From JAAZMI01 sp964603615 (GTDB lineage Bacteria; Bacillota; Dethiobacteria; DTU022; UBA8154), in assembly GCA_964603615.1 (NCBI GenBank), contig CAZRVU010000051.1, positions 1 to 11,949 of the forward strand: a stretch of DNA of 11,949 bases, read 5' to 3'. Shown here one piece after another: positions 1 to 5,158 of this stretch (its first letter is position 1; every line of letters begins with the position of its first letter). The notes beneath the pieces are model-generated. The model was not told where the DNA came from. It ran no database searches and worked only from the letters and a program-made list of their open reading frames with translations. The position numbers and the translations under genes were made by a program.

Positions 1-207
1 TGATTCTACTGCCTAAACTCTATTTGCAAGGCGTTCGCTGAAATCAGCATCCCTTCGACTGACAGTTTTTCGCCCGGGCCAATGGAACGTCCTCTTCAAA
101 AGGCTCTAAAAATGGCGTTCTGCCATTTTTGCTTCAACATTGTGGCGTCTTCATGGGCTGATTTTTACAGCTTCCGCCCAAGCAAATTTCGTTTTATGCA
201 GTGGAAT
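1..207. mobile_element. MITE-like non-coding element with terminal inverted repeats
   Basis: The left end ATTCTACTGCCTAAA (3-17) and the right end TTTATGCAGTGGAAT (193-207) are inverted repeats of one another, matching at 13 of 15 positions. No intact reading frame with a ribosome-binding site is visible inside on either strand. The interior has a hairpin at 108-130. The left end TGATTCTACTGC recurs in inverted orientation at 3197-3208, and the right-end flank recurs at 2453-2469, so this is a repeat family and not a single chance match. A miniature inverted-repeat transposable element or the relic of an insertion sequence is the likeliest reading. The true left border may lie outside the window, and no target-site duplication can be shown. 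Confidence 0.4.
108..130. repeat. Perfect 9-bp hairpin with T-rich 3' arm
   Basis: AAAAATGGC (108-116) and GCCATTTTT (122-130) form a perfect 9-bp stem around a 5-nt loop, ending in five T residues. It could act as a weak rho-independent terminator in either direction, or be internal structure of the MITE-like element. The stem is AT-rich and no gene ends nearby on either strand, so a terminator role is only a possibility. Confidence 0.35.
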
Positions 208-226
208 GTAATTTATGCAGTGGAAT
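193..226. repeat. Tandem duplication of the 15-nt element end
   Basis: TTTATGCAGTGGAAT occurs at 193-207 and identically at 212-226, a 19-nt period. The repeated unit is the right terminal repeat of the preceding MITE-like segment. Two adjacent ends could mean nested insertion, partial deletion of a second copy, or a duplicated end. Confidence 0.6.
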
Positions 227-266
227 TATTATTGCATTGCTGTATGTAAGTAACGCAGGGCCGGGT

Positions 267-295
267 TTGACAAAAATACCCACAAATAATAGGAT
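267..295 (+). promoter_or_regulatory. Sigma-A-type promoter of the M24 peptidase gene
   Basis: A perfect -35 box TTGACA (267-272) is followed after 17 nt by TAGGAT (290-295), four of six matches to the -10 consensus. Transcription would begin near 302, about 40 nt before the chosen TTG start at 342. This placement rules against translation starting at the in-frame GTG at 201, which lies upstream of the promoter. Confidence 0.55.
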
Positions 296-341
296 AAAGG
301 TAGTGAAAATTGCCAATAGTATGTTTGAAGGGGGAATATGC

Positions 342-1535
342 TTGCAGTTAACGCCTTTAGAAGAACTTACCGAAAGAGTGAAGAAATTACAGTCGCGGTT
401 GCAACAAGAAGGTTTGGACGGGGCGCTTCTCACGGAAAAAATGGATCTTTTTTATTTCTGCGGTTCAATGCAACAGGGATTTTTGTTCATACCTGCCGGG
501 GGAGAACCTCTTTTTATGGTACGGCGAAACCTTGGGAGGGCACAGGAAGAATCGGCTTGGAAAAACATACTGCCCTTAAATAGTTTCAAACAACTGCCTT
601 CGTATTTGCGGGAGCACAGCGCTGGTGCAATAAAAAAAATCGGGTTGGAACTCGATATCCTGCCTGTAAATCTTTATACGCGTTTGCAAGGATTGTTTCC
701 CGGTGTTATCTTTAAGGATGTCTCTGCAGCGATACACGAAATACGCATGTTAAAATCACCTTTTGAGATCGCTTTATTCCGACGTGCAGCGGAACGTTCT
801 GCCCATGTTTTCAGCCAGATTCCTGCGCTTTTACAGGTTGGTAAGCCAGAGATCGTTCTCTCATCAGAAATTGAAGGTCTTTTACGCCGGGAGGGTCATC
901 AAGGGCTGCTGCGCATGCGCTCTTTTAATATGGAAATGTATTTAGGACATGTTTATTCCGGGGAAAGTGCCTGTTTTAGTACTTTTTTGGATAGTTGTTC
1001 GGGCGGCCGGGGGGTAACGACGGCTTGTTCCCAGGGCGCCGGCTGGAAGCCGCTGGCTCCCCACGAACCGGTTACCATTGATTTTTCTTGTGTTTATGAG
1101 GGGTATATCCTCGACGAAACACGGGTCTTTTCCATTGGTGAACTTTCCCCGGAGTTGCAGAAAGCGGAGGCGGTAGCAAGAGAAATTCAAGCCGGGATCG
1201 TTGCGATGGCCGCTCCCGGAGTGTTTTGCGAGGATTTATATGAATTGGCCTGCAAATTAGCGGCACGTTACAATCTTGCGGATTATTTCATGGGCTATGC
1301 GGATCATCAGGTAAAATTTGTGGGCCACGGTTTGGGTCTAGATCTTGACGAACTGCCTGTTTTGAGCCGTGGTTCAAGGCTTGCCTTGCAGCCGGGCATG
1401 GTTTTTGCCTTGGAACCAAAATTTGTTTTCCCGCGGCAAGGCCTTGTCGGCTTGGAAAATGATTGGCTGGTAACGGAAACCGGTTTGAAGAAGCTGACTT
1501 TAATTCCCGATGAAATGGTTGTCGTGCCGTTTTGA
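342..1535 (+). CDS. M24-family metallopeptidase (Xaa-Pro peptidase/prolidase-like)
   Basis: This is a predicted cytoplasmic two-metal peptidase that removes residues next to proline; no signal peptide is seen. It has 397 aa from the TTG at 342, chosen because GAAGGGGGA (328-336) sits at good spacing and the promoter lies at 267-295. The in-frame ATG at 321 and GTG at 201 have poorer support. Residues about 1-130 form the creatinase N-terminal domain and the rest the pita-bread catalytic domain. All five metal ligands are visible: D247 (IDFS), D258 (LDET), H329 (GHGLG), E358 (ALEP) and E372 (GLEN). Their spacing (11, 71, 29, 14) is closer to archaeal prolidase than to E. coli PepP. The usual substrate-binding His before the first Asp (the PHxxPS segment) is not evident; the sequence there reads ACSQGAGW. 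The exact specificity is unknown. It is monocistronic, with its own promoter and terminator. Confidence 0.88.
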   Translation: MQLTPLEELTERVKKLQSRLQQEGLDGALLTEKMDLFYFCGSMQQGFLFIPAGGEPLFMVRRNLGRAQEESAWKNILPLNSFKQLPSYLREHSAGAIKKIGLELDILPVNLYTRLQGLFPGVIFKDVSAAIHEIRMLKSPFEIALFRRAAERSAHVFSQIPALLQVGKPEIVLSSEIEGLLRREGHQGLLRMRSFNMEMYLGHVYSGESACFSTFLDSCSGGRGVTTACSQGAGWKPLAPHEPVTIDFSCVYEGYILDETRVFSIGELSPELQKAEAVAREIQAGIVAMAAPGVFCEDLYELACKLAARYNLADYFMGYADHQVKFVGHGLGLDLDELPVLSRGSRLALQPGMVFALEPKFVFPRQGLVGLENDWLVTETGLKKLTLIPDEMVVVPF

Positions 1536-1572
1536 TCGTTTCGTTAAAAAAGTCTGGATAGATGTAGGCAGG

Positions 1573-1614
1573 AGTTCAGGGTTAAAGGCTAAATATGCTG
1601 CCCTGAACTTTTTT
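1573..1614 (+). terminator. Rho-independent terminator after the M24 peptidase gene
   Basis: AGTTCAGGG (1573-1581) pairs perfectly with CCCTGAACT (1601-1609), and the 3' arm runs into six T residues. It lies 37 nt after the stop codon and separates the peptidase gene from everything downstream. Confidence 0.88.
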
Positions 1615-1617
1615 ATT

Positions 1618-1955
1618 GAAATTGTTTAGGGCAAACATAAAAAAAGTTGGTTTTATTAATGTGGGTCTGATTTTATCTTTCCCTTTTTTTTATCCATTTT
1701 TCCAAGAATGATGTTAATGTGCATGAGATCACCACAAAAGGATAAAATAAAAAAGGTTGAAACTCACAATCAAGCAAATGGGGGTAGGAATCTTAATCTG
1801 GCCTGGCTAGAACAAAAGGCTTGATATTAAAAATATACTTCTAAATAGCGCATACATCTGCGTTTATGCGATTCTTTGAGAGAGTTTAGCCCTATGCCAG
1901 CAGGGGCTCAAATTTAGAAACCTAATAAATAGGGACCTAATAAAGGGGTAAAAAT
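1618..1955. other. Non-coding AT-rich stretch with hairpins
   Basis: I see no supported gene here. The left part is very AT-rich, with facing tracts near 1682-1696 (C/T-rich, ending TTTATCC) and 1740-1756 (GGATAAAA then A-rich) that could pair imperfectly. The right part has a 6-bp hairpin CGCATA/TATGCG (1849-1854/1865-1870) and a second stem AGCCC/GGGCT (1888-1892/1904-1908), then a duplicated unit at 1920-1948 leading into the ORF at 1956. The hairpins could belong to the 5' leader of that ORF. They match no riboswitch class I recognise. Confidence 0.4.
1920..1948 (+). repeat. Tandem 14-15-nt repeat including the ribosome-binding site
   Basis: ACCTAATAAATAGGG (1920-1934) is followed directly by ACCTAATAAAGGGG (1935-1948). 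The second copy supplies the AAAGGGG Shine-Dalgarno-like sequence seven nt before the GTG at 1956, so the duplication has doubled a purine-rich ribosome-binding unit. Confidence 0.6.
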
Positions 1956-2264
1956 GTGAAAGTTATCAGCCTCCAAGAGATAAAAAGAAAAAAGATAGAA
2001 GAAAACCTCCAAATTTTTCAGGAACGTTTCTGGGAATGGGTTTTTACTTACCGCTGGAAACCATGCTCGCAATGTACGCATCTCCTTTTTCATTGTTGGA
2101 GGCAGGAAAACATCTGGTCAAAACTTTGTAGCTCCTGCTGTTCCTATTTTTATTTTTATCAGGTACTTTATGTCCGGGCGATCAAAAGTGTTTGCCAAAG
2201 AGGCAAAAAGATACCTACATTTCAAGAACTGGAAAAATGGTATCTTCAACAGGCGAAACCCTAA
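1956..2264 (+). CDS. Unrecognised small Cys- and aromatic-rich protein, possibly decayed
   Basis: I do not recognise this family. The 102-aa frame starts with GTG at 1956, seven nt after AAAGGGG (1942-1948). The N-terminus is charged and probably helical (QEIKRKKIEENLQIFQERFW). The middle is rich in Cys and aromatics (CSQC at about 38-41, a CSSCC cluster at about 61-65, then YFYFY). The C-terminus reads IPTFQELEKWYLQQ. Six or more Cys in CxxC-like spacing might bind metal, but the composition could also reflect a shifted frame. After the stop, another frame (2261-2371) encodes FRELKGRCY and RQELKEWYLLQ, echoing the C-terminal motif, so a longer repeat-containing gene may have been broken by a frameshift. 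It is followed by the ctsR promoter region, not a co-directional partner. A real but unknown small protein and a gene relic are about equally likely. Confidence 0.4.
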   Translation: MKVISLQEIKRKKIEENLQIFQERFWEWVFTYRWKPCSQCTHLLFHCWRQENIWSKLCSSCCSYFYFYQVLYVRAIKSVCQRGKKIPTFQELEKWYLQQAKP

Positions 2265-2341
2265 GGTTCCGGGAGTTGAAGGGACGGTGTTATATTTTTC
2301 CCCGTCAAGAATTGAAAGAATGGTACCTTTTACAGGTGCAA
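2221..2341 (+). repeat. Degenerate direct repeats coding (F/R)-x-E-L-(E/K) units
   Basis: The segment beginning 2221 (TTCAAGAACTGG...) and that beginning 2304 (GTCAAGAATTGA...) agree at about 29 of 38 bases, encoding QELEKWYLQQ and QELKEWYLLQ. A third, weaker copy near 2266 encodes FRELKGRCY. The first copy is in the frame of the ORF at 1956; the other two are in the -1 frame (2261-2371) after that ORF's stop. This fits a repeat protein whose frame has been broken, or a duplicated DNA motif that never coded. Confidence 0.5.
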
Positions 2342-2452
2342 GGTGCAGCTTTAGGTTTTTGGGCTGGATGAGGATGTTATATTTATCAAAAGGGTTCTGA
2401 TTGTTAATATTTTTTCTAACCTTTATTCACCTAAGGGTTAACAAAGCGTAAA

Positions 2453-2469
2453 AGTAGAATGTAATTTAT
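2453..2469. repeat. Fragment of the interspersed repeat family
   Basis: AGTAGAATGTAATTTAT matches AGTGGAATGTAATTTAT at 200-216 in 16 of 17 bases. The match covers the end of the terminal repeat plus its outer flank. It lies in the ctsR upstream region without a visible partner end. Confidence 0.4.
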
Positions 2470-2536
2470 AAGTATAGGTAAGGCAAAGCAAAACAAAGAA
2501 TTAATCCATTATCAAAGATGTAAACCTAAACTAACC

Positions 2537-2556
2537 CTTGATATAGCGGTATCAAG
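2537..2556. repeat. Perfect 7-bp inverted repeat upstream of ctsR
   Basis: CTTGATA (2537-2543) and TATCAAG (2550-2556) flank the 6-nt loop TAGCGG. There is no T-tract, so it is not a typical terminator. It lies about 25 nt upstream of the ctsR -35 region and could be a binding site for a dimeric regulator. The regulator is unknown. Confidence 0.35.
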
Positions 2557-2579
2557 CTTGTAATTTAAAGAAATGGGAC

Positions 2580-2610
2580 TTGCATTAACCCCCATTGGCC
2601 GGGGTATAAT
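2580..2610 (+). promoter_or_regulatory. Promoter of the ctsR operon
   Basis: A perfect -10 box TATAAT (2605-2610) has TTGCAT (2580-2585) 19 nt upstream as the best -35 candidate. The spacer is longer than the ideal 17 nt, so the -35 assignment is the weak part. Transcription would begin near 2617, immediately before the CtsR operator at 2623-2639. Confidence 0.65.
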
Positions 2611-2622
2611 AGTGTCAGGTAA

Positions 2623-2639
2623 GGTCAAAGAAGGTCAAG
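2623..2639 (+). promoter_or_regulatory. CtsR operator (heptad direct repeat)
   Basis: GGTCAAA (2623-2629), GAA, then GGTCAAG (2633-2639) matches the CtsR consensus of two RGTCAAA heptads separated by NAN, with 13 of 14 heptad bases conserved. It lies just downstream of the -10 box, overlapping or abutting the transcription start. Bound CtsR should therefore block initiation, giving autoregulation of ctsR-mcsA-mcsB-clpC. Confidence 0.92.
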
Positions 2640-2691
2640 GTATGGGGAATTTTCAGCCCGGGTATCAATAGAAACGAAATGGTGAAAAAAT

Positions 2692-3156
2692 ATGAGCAAC
2701 CTTTCCAATCATATGGAAGAATATTTAAAAAAGCTTTTAAAGTTAAGCACGGCTGGCTTCATTGATATTCGCAGAAAAGAGCTGGCCGGCAAGTTTAGTT
2801 GTGTTCCTTCACAAGTTAATTATGTTTTGGAAACGCGCTTTACTGTAGAAAAAGGCTATTTGGTGGAGAGCAAAAGGGGGGGGCGGGGTTTTGTCCGGAT
2901 TCGTCAAATACAGTTGCCGGTGGAAAATATCCTGGCCATGTTTTTCCGGGAGGTTATAGATGGTGGAATCAGCAGCAGTAAAGCTAAAGGACTAATCGTA
3001 AGGCTTTATGAATCAAAATTTATTTCTTTCCGCGAATCGAAGCTAATAGAAGCCTCCCTGGAGAGTGTACAGTTGATAAAAGATGAAACAGCCAGGGATA
3101 TCATTAGAGGCAGAATGCTCAAGGAGATGCTGCTGATGCTGGTAAAAATAAATTGA
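2692..3156 (+). CDS. ctsR: CtsR, class III heat-shock repressor
   Basis: CtsR is the dimeric DNA-binding repressor of clp and mcs genes and releases DNA on heating. The 154-aa length is normal for the family. The N-terminal winged helix-turn-helix is clear: SNHMEEYLKKLL, the recognition segment CVPSQVNYVLETRFT, and the wing ESKRGGRGFVRI (59-70). R62 aligns with the DNA-contacting Arg known in B. subtilis CtsR. The wing normally carries four glycines after it; here the third is Arg (R62-GG-R65-G66), which is unusual. The C-terminal helical dimerisation and McsB/ClpC-interaction domain runs from about 75 to 154. The ATG at 2692 follows GGTGA (2681-2685) at 6 nt. The gene is preceded by its own operator, so it is autoregulated. 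A 173-nt gap separates it from mcsA. Confidence 0.95.
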   Translation: MSNLSNHMEEYLKKLLKLSTAGFIDIRRKELAGKFSCVPSQVNYVLETRFTVEKGYLVESKRGGRGFVRIRQIQLPVENILAMFFREVIDGGISSSKAKGLIVRLYESKFISFRESKLIEASLESVQLIKDETARDIIRGRMLKEMLLMLVKIN

Positions 3157-3170
3157 AGTAAATTAATGTT

Positions 3171-3208
3171 TGATTCCACAGCAAAAATTATATTATGCAG
3201 TAGAATCA
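3171..3208. repeat. Imperfect hairpin of the TGATTCYAC.GC repeat family
   Basis: TGATTCCACAGC (3171-3182) and GCAGTAGAATCA (3197-3208) pair at 10 of 12 positions around a 14-nt AT-rich loop. The right arm is the exact reverse complement of window bases 1-12. It sits in the ctsR-mcsA gap and may be a deleted remnant of the same MITE-like family. If transcribed it would form a stem in the operon mRNA; there is no T-tract, so it does not look like a terminator. Confidence 0.5.
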
Positions 3209-3273
3209 TGTTTTCAATATCCAAGACGGGTTATCGCCAAAGCATACCGTTATAGTTTTGGCTATTGCCAGGT

Positions 3274-3340
3274 AAGGAGGTGAAACCGGTCCCAAAATGT
3301 GAAAAAGAAGCATCAGTGGACCGGGAAAGATGCTGTGTGA
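3274..3340 (+). promoter_or_regulatory. Strong Shine-Dalgarno with start-stop mini-ORF ahead of mcsA
   Basis: AAGGAGGTGA (3274-3283) is near-perfect but has no start codon at normal distance. The first start candidates are ATG-TGA (3297-3302), a start codon followed at once by a stop in the mcsA frame, and GTG at 3299, which opens a 13-codon ORF ending at 3340, inside mcsA (overlap 3330-3340). Translating ribosomes could thus be delivered to the mcsA ATG at 3330, whose own ribosome-binding site is poor. Both reading frames are seen directly; the coupling is inferred. Confidence 0.35.
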
Positions 3341-3869
3341 AAAATGTGGGAAAAAAAACGCTTCTGTTCATGTCACAAAAATTATTAATGGAAAAAAGAC
3401 AGAGTACTATCTTTGTGAAGATTGTGCCCGGGAAAAGGGGGAGATGGAGATCCCCTGGGAAGGAGATTTCCCTTTACAACATTTTTTCTCAGGGTTAATG
3501 GAATTTTTGCCTGCCGGCGGCTCTGAGGCAGTAGCCCCTAAAAGTTATAGCGGTTTGCAATGTCCGGCCTGCGGGTTAACTTACACCCAATTTGGCCAGG
3601 TGGGGCGTTTTGGTTGTGCCCAGTGCTATGAGGCTTTTGAGCAAAGTTTGACGCCCCTTTTGCGGCGCCTGCATGGCAGTCAAAAGCATAGGGGTAAAAT
3701 TCCGGTAAGAGCCGGTTCCCATGTGCAACTAAAAAGAGAGATAGAACAGTTGCGGCAAAAGTTAAACGAAAAAGTAGCAGCAGAGGCCTTCGAAGAGGCT
3801 GCCGTGTTGAGGGATAAAATTAGGGAAATGGAAAGTGAATCTGCCGATGGGGGTGCAAGCCATGCCTGA
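3330..3869 (+). CDS. mcsA: McsA, zinc-binding activator of the McsB arginine kinase
   Basis: McsA binds and activates McsB and modulates CtsR. The 179-aa protein has four CxxC motifs expected of two zinc-binding modules: C3/C6 with C29/C32, and C78/C81 with C96/C99. After a linker it ends with a helical UVR motif (about 131-167, LKREIEQLRQKL...FEEAAVLRDKI), which resembles the UVR segment of ClpC. The ATG at 3330 is chosen because it places the first CxxC at the N-terminus as usual; an in-frame stop (TGA, 3300-3302) prevents a longer protein. Its own Shine-Dalgarno is weak (GGGAAAG). The stop overlaps the mcsB start by eight bases (ATGCCTGA), indicating translational coupling. Confidence 0.93.
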   Translation: MLCEKCGKKNASVHVTKIINGKKTEYYLCEDCAREKGEMEIPWEGDFPLQHFFSGLMEFLPAGGSEAVAPKSYSGLQCPACGLTYTQFGQVGRFGCAQCYEAFEQSLTPLLRRLHGSQKHRGKIPVRAGSHVQLKREIEQLRQKLNEKVAAEAFEEAAVLRDKIREMESESADGGASHA

Positions 3870-5019
3870 TGAAATTAGACCCGATGATCAAAAAAAGGTA
3901 TCTTTACCAGATGCCCTGCCTAGGAATCCGCTCGAAGAAATAATGAAGGCTAATGAAGAAGAGGATAAATTGCAAGAGGAGAGAAGAAAAGAAATAGCCA
4001 GTAAATGGATGGAAGGGCAAGGGCCGGAGGAAGAGATTGTGCTCAGCAGCCGGGTCAGGCTGGCCAGGAATATCCATGATCTTCCTTTCCCTCCTTTGGC
4101 TTCTGATGAGCAGCGCAAAAAGGTTTATACTCTAGTAGAAAAAATTGTTCAAAACCGTTTGAAGGGAAAAGATAAGTTAAAAATGATCGAAACAAGTTCT
4201 CTTTCGCCGGTATTCCGCCAGATGTTGGTCGAAAAACATTTGATCAGTCCTCTTTTGGCCAAGGAGGGCCATTGCAGTGCCTTACTCCTGCGAAAGGACG
4301 AAATAATCAGTATCATGGTTAATGAAGAAGACCATTTCCGTATACAATGTTTATTGCCCGGTTTACAGTTGGAAAAAGCTTGGCAGGAGGCCTCCCGCTA
4401 TGACGATTTTTTAGAAAGCCAGGTCGACTATGCTTTTCATGAAGAAAAAGGTTACCTTACGGCTTGTCCGACAAATGTAGGTACGGGGATGCGTGCCTCG
4501 GTAATGTTGCATTTGCCGGCGCTGGTCATAACACGGCAAATCAAACGTATTTTTTCTGCAATTAATCAAGTTGGTTTGGCGGTCAGGGGTATATATGGCG
4601 AGGGATCGGAGATGACTGGTAATTTGTTACAGCTTTCCAACCAGGTTACCCTTGGTCAATCTGAGGATGAAATATGGCAAAATCTTTACAGTGTTGCCCA
4701 ACAGTTGATCAATCAGGAAAGAAAGGCCCGGGAACTTCTTTTAAATGAAGGACGGGAAAAATTGGCTGATCGGGCAGGCAGGGCTTTTGGCATTTTAAAA
4801 TATGCCCGTATGCTTGATTCACAGGAAACCATGACATTGCTTTCAGATGTTCGTTTGGGGGTGGATCTGGGCCTTTTGCAAGGCATTTCATTAAAAATAC
4901 TCAACGAACTTTTAGTTCTCACGCAGCCAGGGTGCCTGCAGTATCTTAAAGGAACGGTTTTAAGCTCTTATGAACGGGATCTAGAAAGGGCGGTGCAAAT
5001 TCAAAAATATCTGATTTGA
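3862..5019 (+). CDS. mcsB: McsB, protein-arginine kinase
   Basis: McsB phosphorylates arginine residues, including those of CtsR, and tags proteins for ClpC-ClpP. It has a guanido-kinase-type fold. With the ATG at 3862 it has 385 aa; GGGGGTG just upstream (about 3849-3855) and the ATGCCTGA overlap with mcsA support this start over in-frame GTG 3835. Visible motifs are SSRVRLARN (62-70, nucleotide binding), NEEDHFRIQ (154-162, catalytic acidic loop), CPTNVGTGMR (C202, active-site Cys), RGIYGEGSE, and the C-terminal RDLERA (372-377), which matches the RDxxRA phosphoarginine-binding motif. Relative to the family, motif positions are shifted by about 35 residues: the N-terminus (about 2-50) carries an extra acidic, Lys/Glu-rich, probably helical extension. 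The catalytic set looks complete. Confidence 0.95.
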   Translation: MPDEIRPDDQKKVSLPDALPRNPLEEIMKANEEEDKLQEERRKEIASKWMEGQGPEEEIVLSSRVRLARNIHDLPFPPLASDEQRKKVYTLVEKIVQNRLKGKDKLKMIETSSLSPVFRQMLVEKHLISPLLAKEGHCSALLLRKDEIISIMVNEEDHFRIQCLLPGLQLEKAWQEASRYDDFLESQVDYAFHEEKGYLTACPTNVGTGMRASVMLHLPALVITRQIKRIFSAINQVGLAVRGIYGEGSEMTGNLLQLSNQVTLGQSEDEIWQNLYSVAQQLINQERKARELLLNEGREKLADRAGRAFGILKYARMLDSQETMTLLSDVRLGVDLGLLQGISLKILNELLVLTQPGCLQYLKGTVLSSYERDLERAVQIQKYLI

Positions 5020-5075
5020 ATTTTTGGGTTGAAGGAAAAGAAAAAGTTGTAAACGCGATCCGGAAAGAAAACGCG

Positions 5076-5115
5076 AATTAATATATTCTAATCTGTATTA
5101 ATTGTAAAATATAAT
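5076..5115 (+). promoter_or_regulatory. Possible internal promoter and inverted repeat before clpC
   Basis: In the 139-nt mcsB-clpC gap, AATTAATA (5076-5083) and TATTAATT (5096-5103) form a perfect 8-bp inverted repeat, followed by TATAAT (5110-5115). The best -35 at 17-18 nt (TTCTAA/TCTAAT, about 5086-5092) is poor. No CtsR heptads are seen here. A secondary clpC promoter is possible but rests mainly on the -10 box. Confidence 0.28.
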
Positions 5116-5158
5116 CGGTGGCCAAAAAATTTCTCTAGCTTAAAGGAGTGAAAATAAT

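Noticed and set aside
201..341. Longer version of the M24 peptidase from GTG 201 (47 extra residues)
   Set aside because: It would start inside the duplicated repeat end and upstream of the promoter at 267-295; the extra residues do not resemble an M24 N-terminus, while TTG 342 has a good Shine-Dalgarno.
2170..2400. 76-aa ORF overlapping the end of the 1956 ORF
   Set aside because: No ribosome-binding site before the ATG and no family resemblance; the repeat motif (QELKEWYLLQ) is in a different frame.
3265..3498. Alternative-frame 77-aa ORF overlapping the start of mcsA
   Set aside because: It starts with TTG upstream of the strong Shine-Dalgarno, reads mcsA in the wrong frame, and loses the CxxC pattern.
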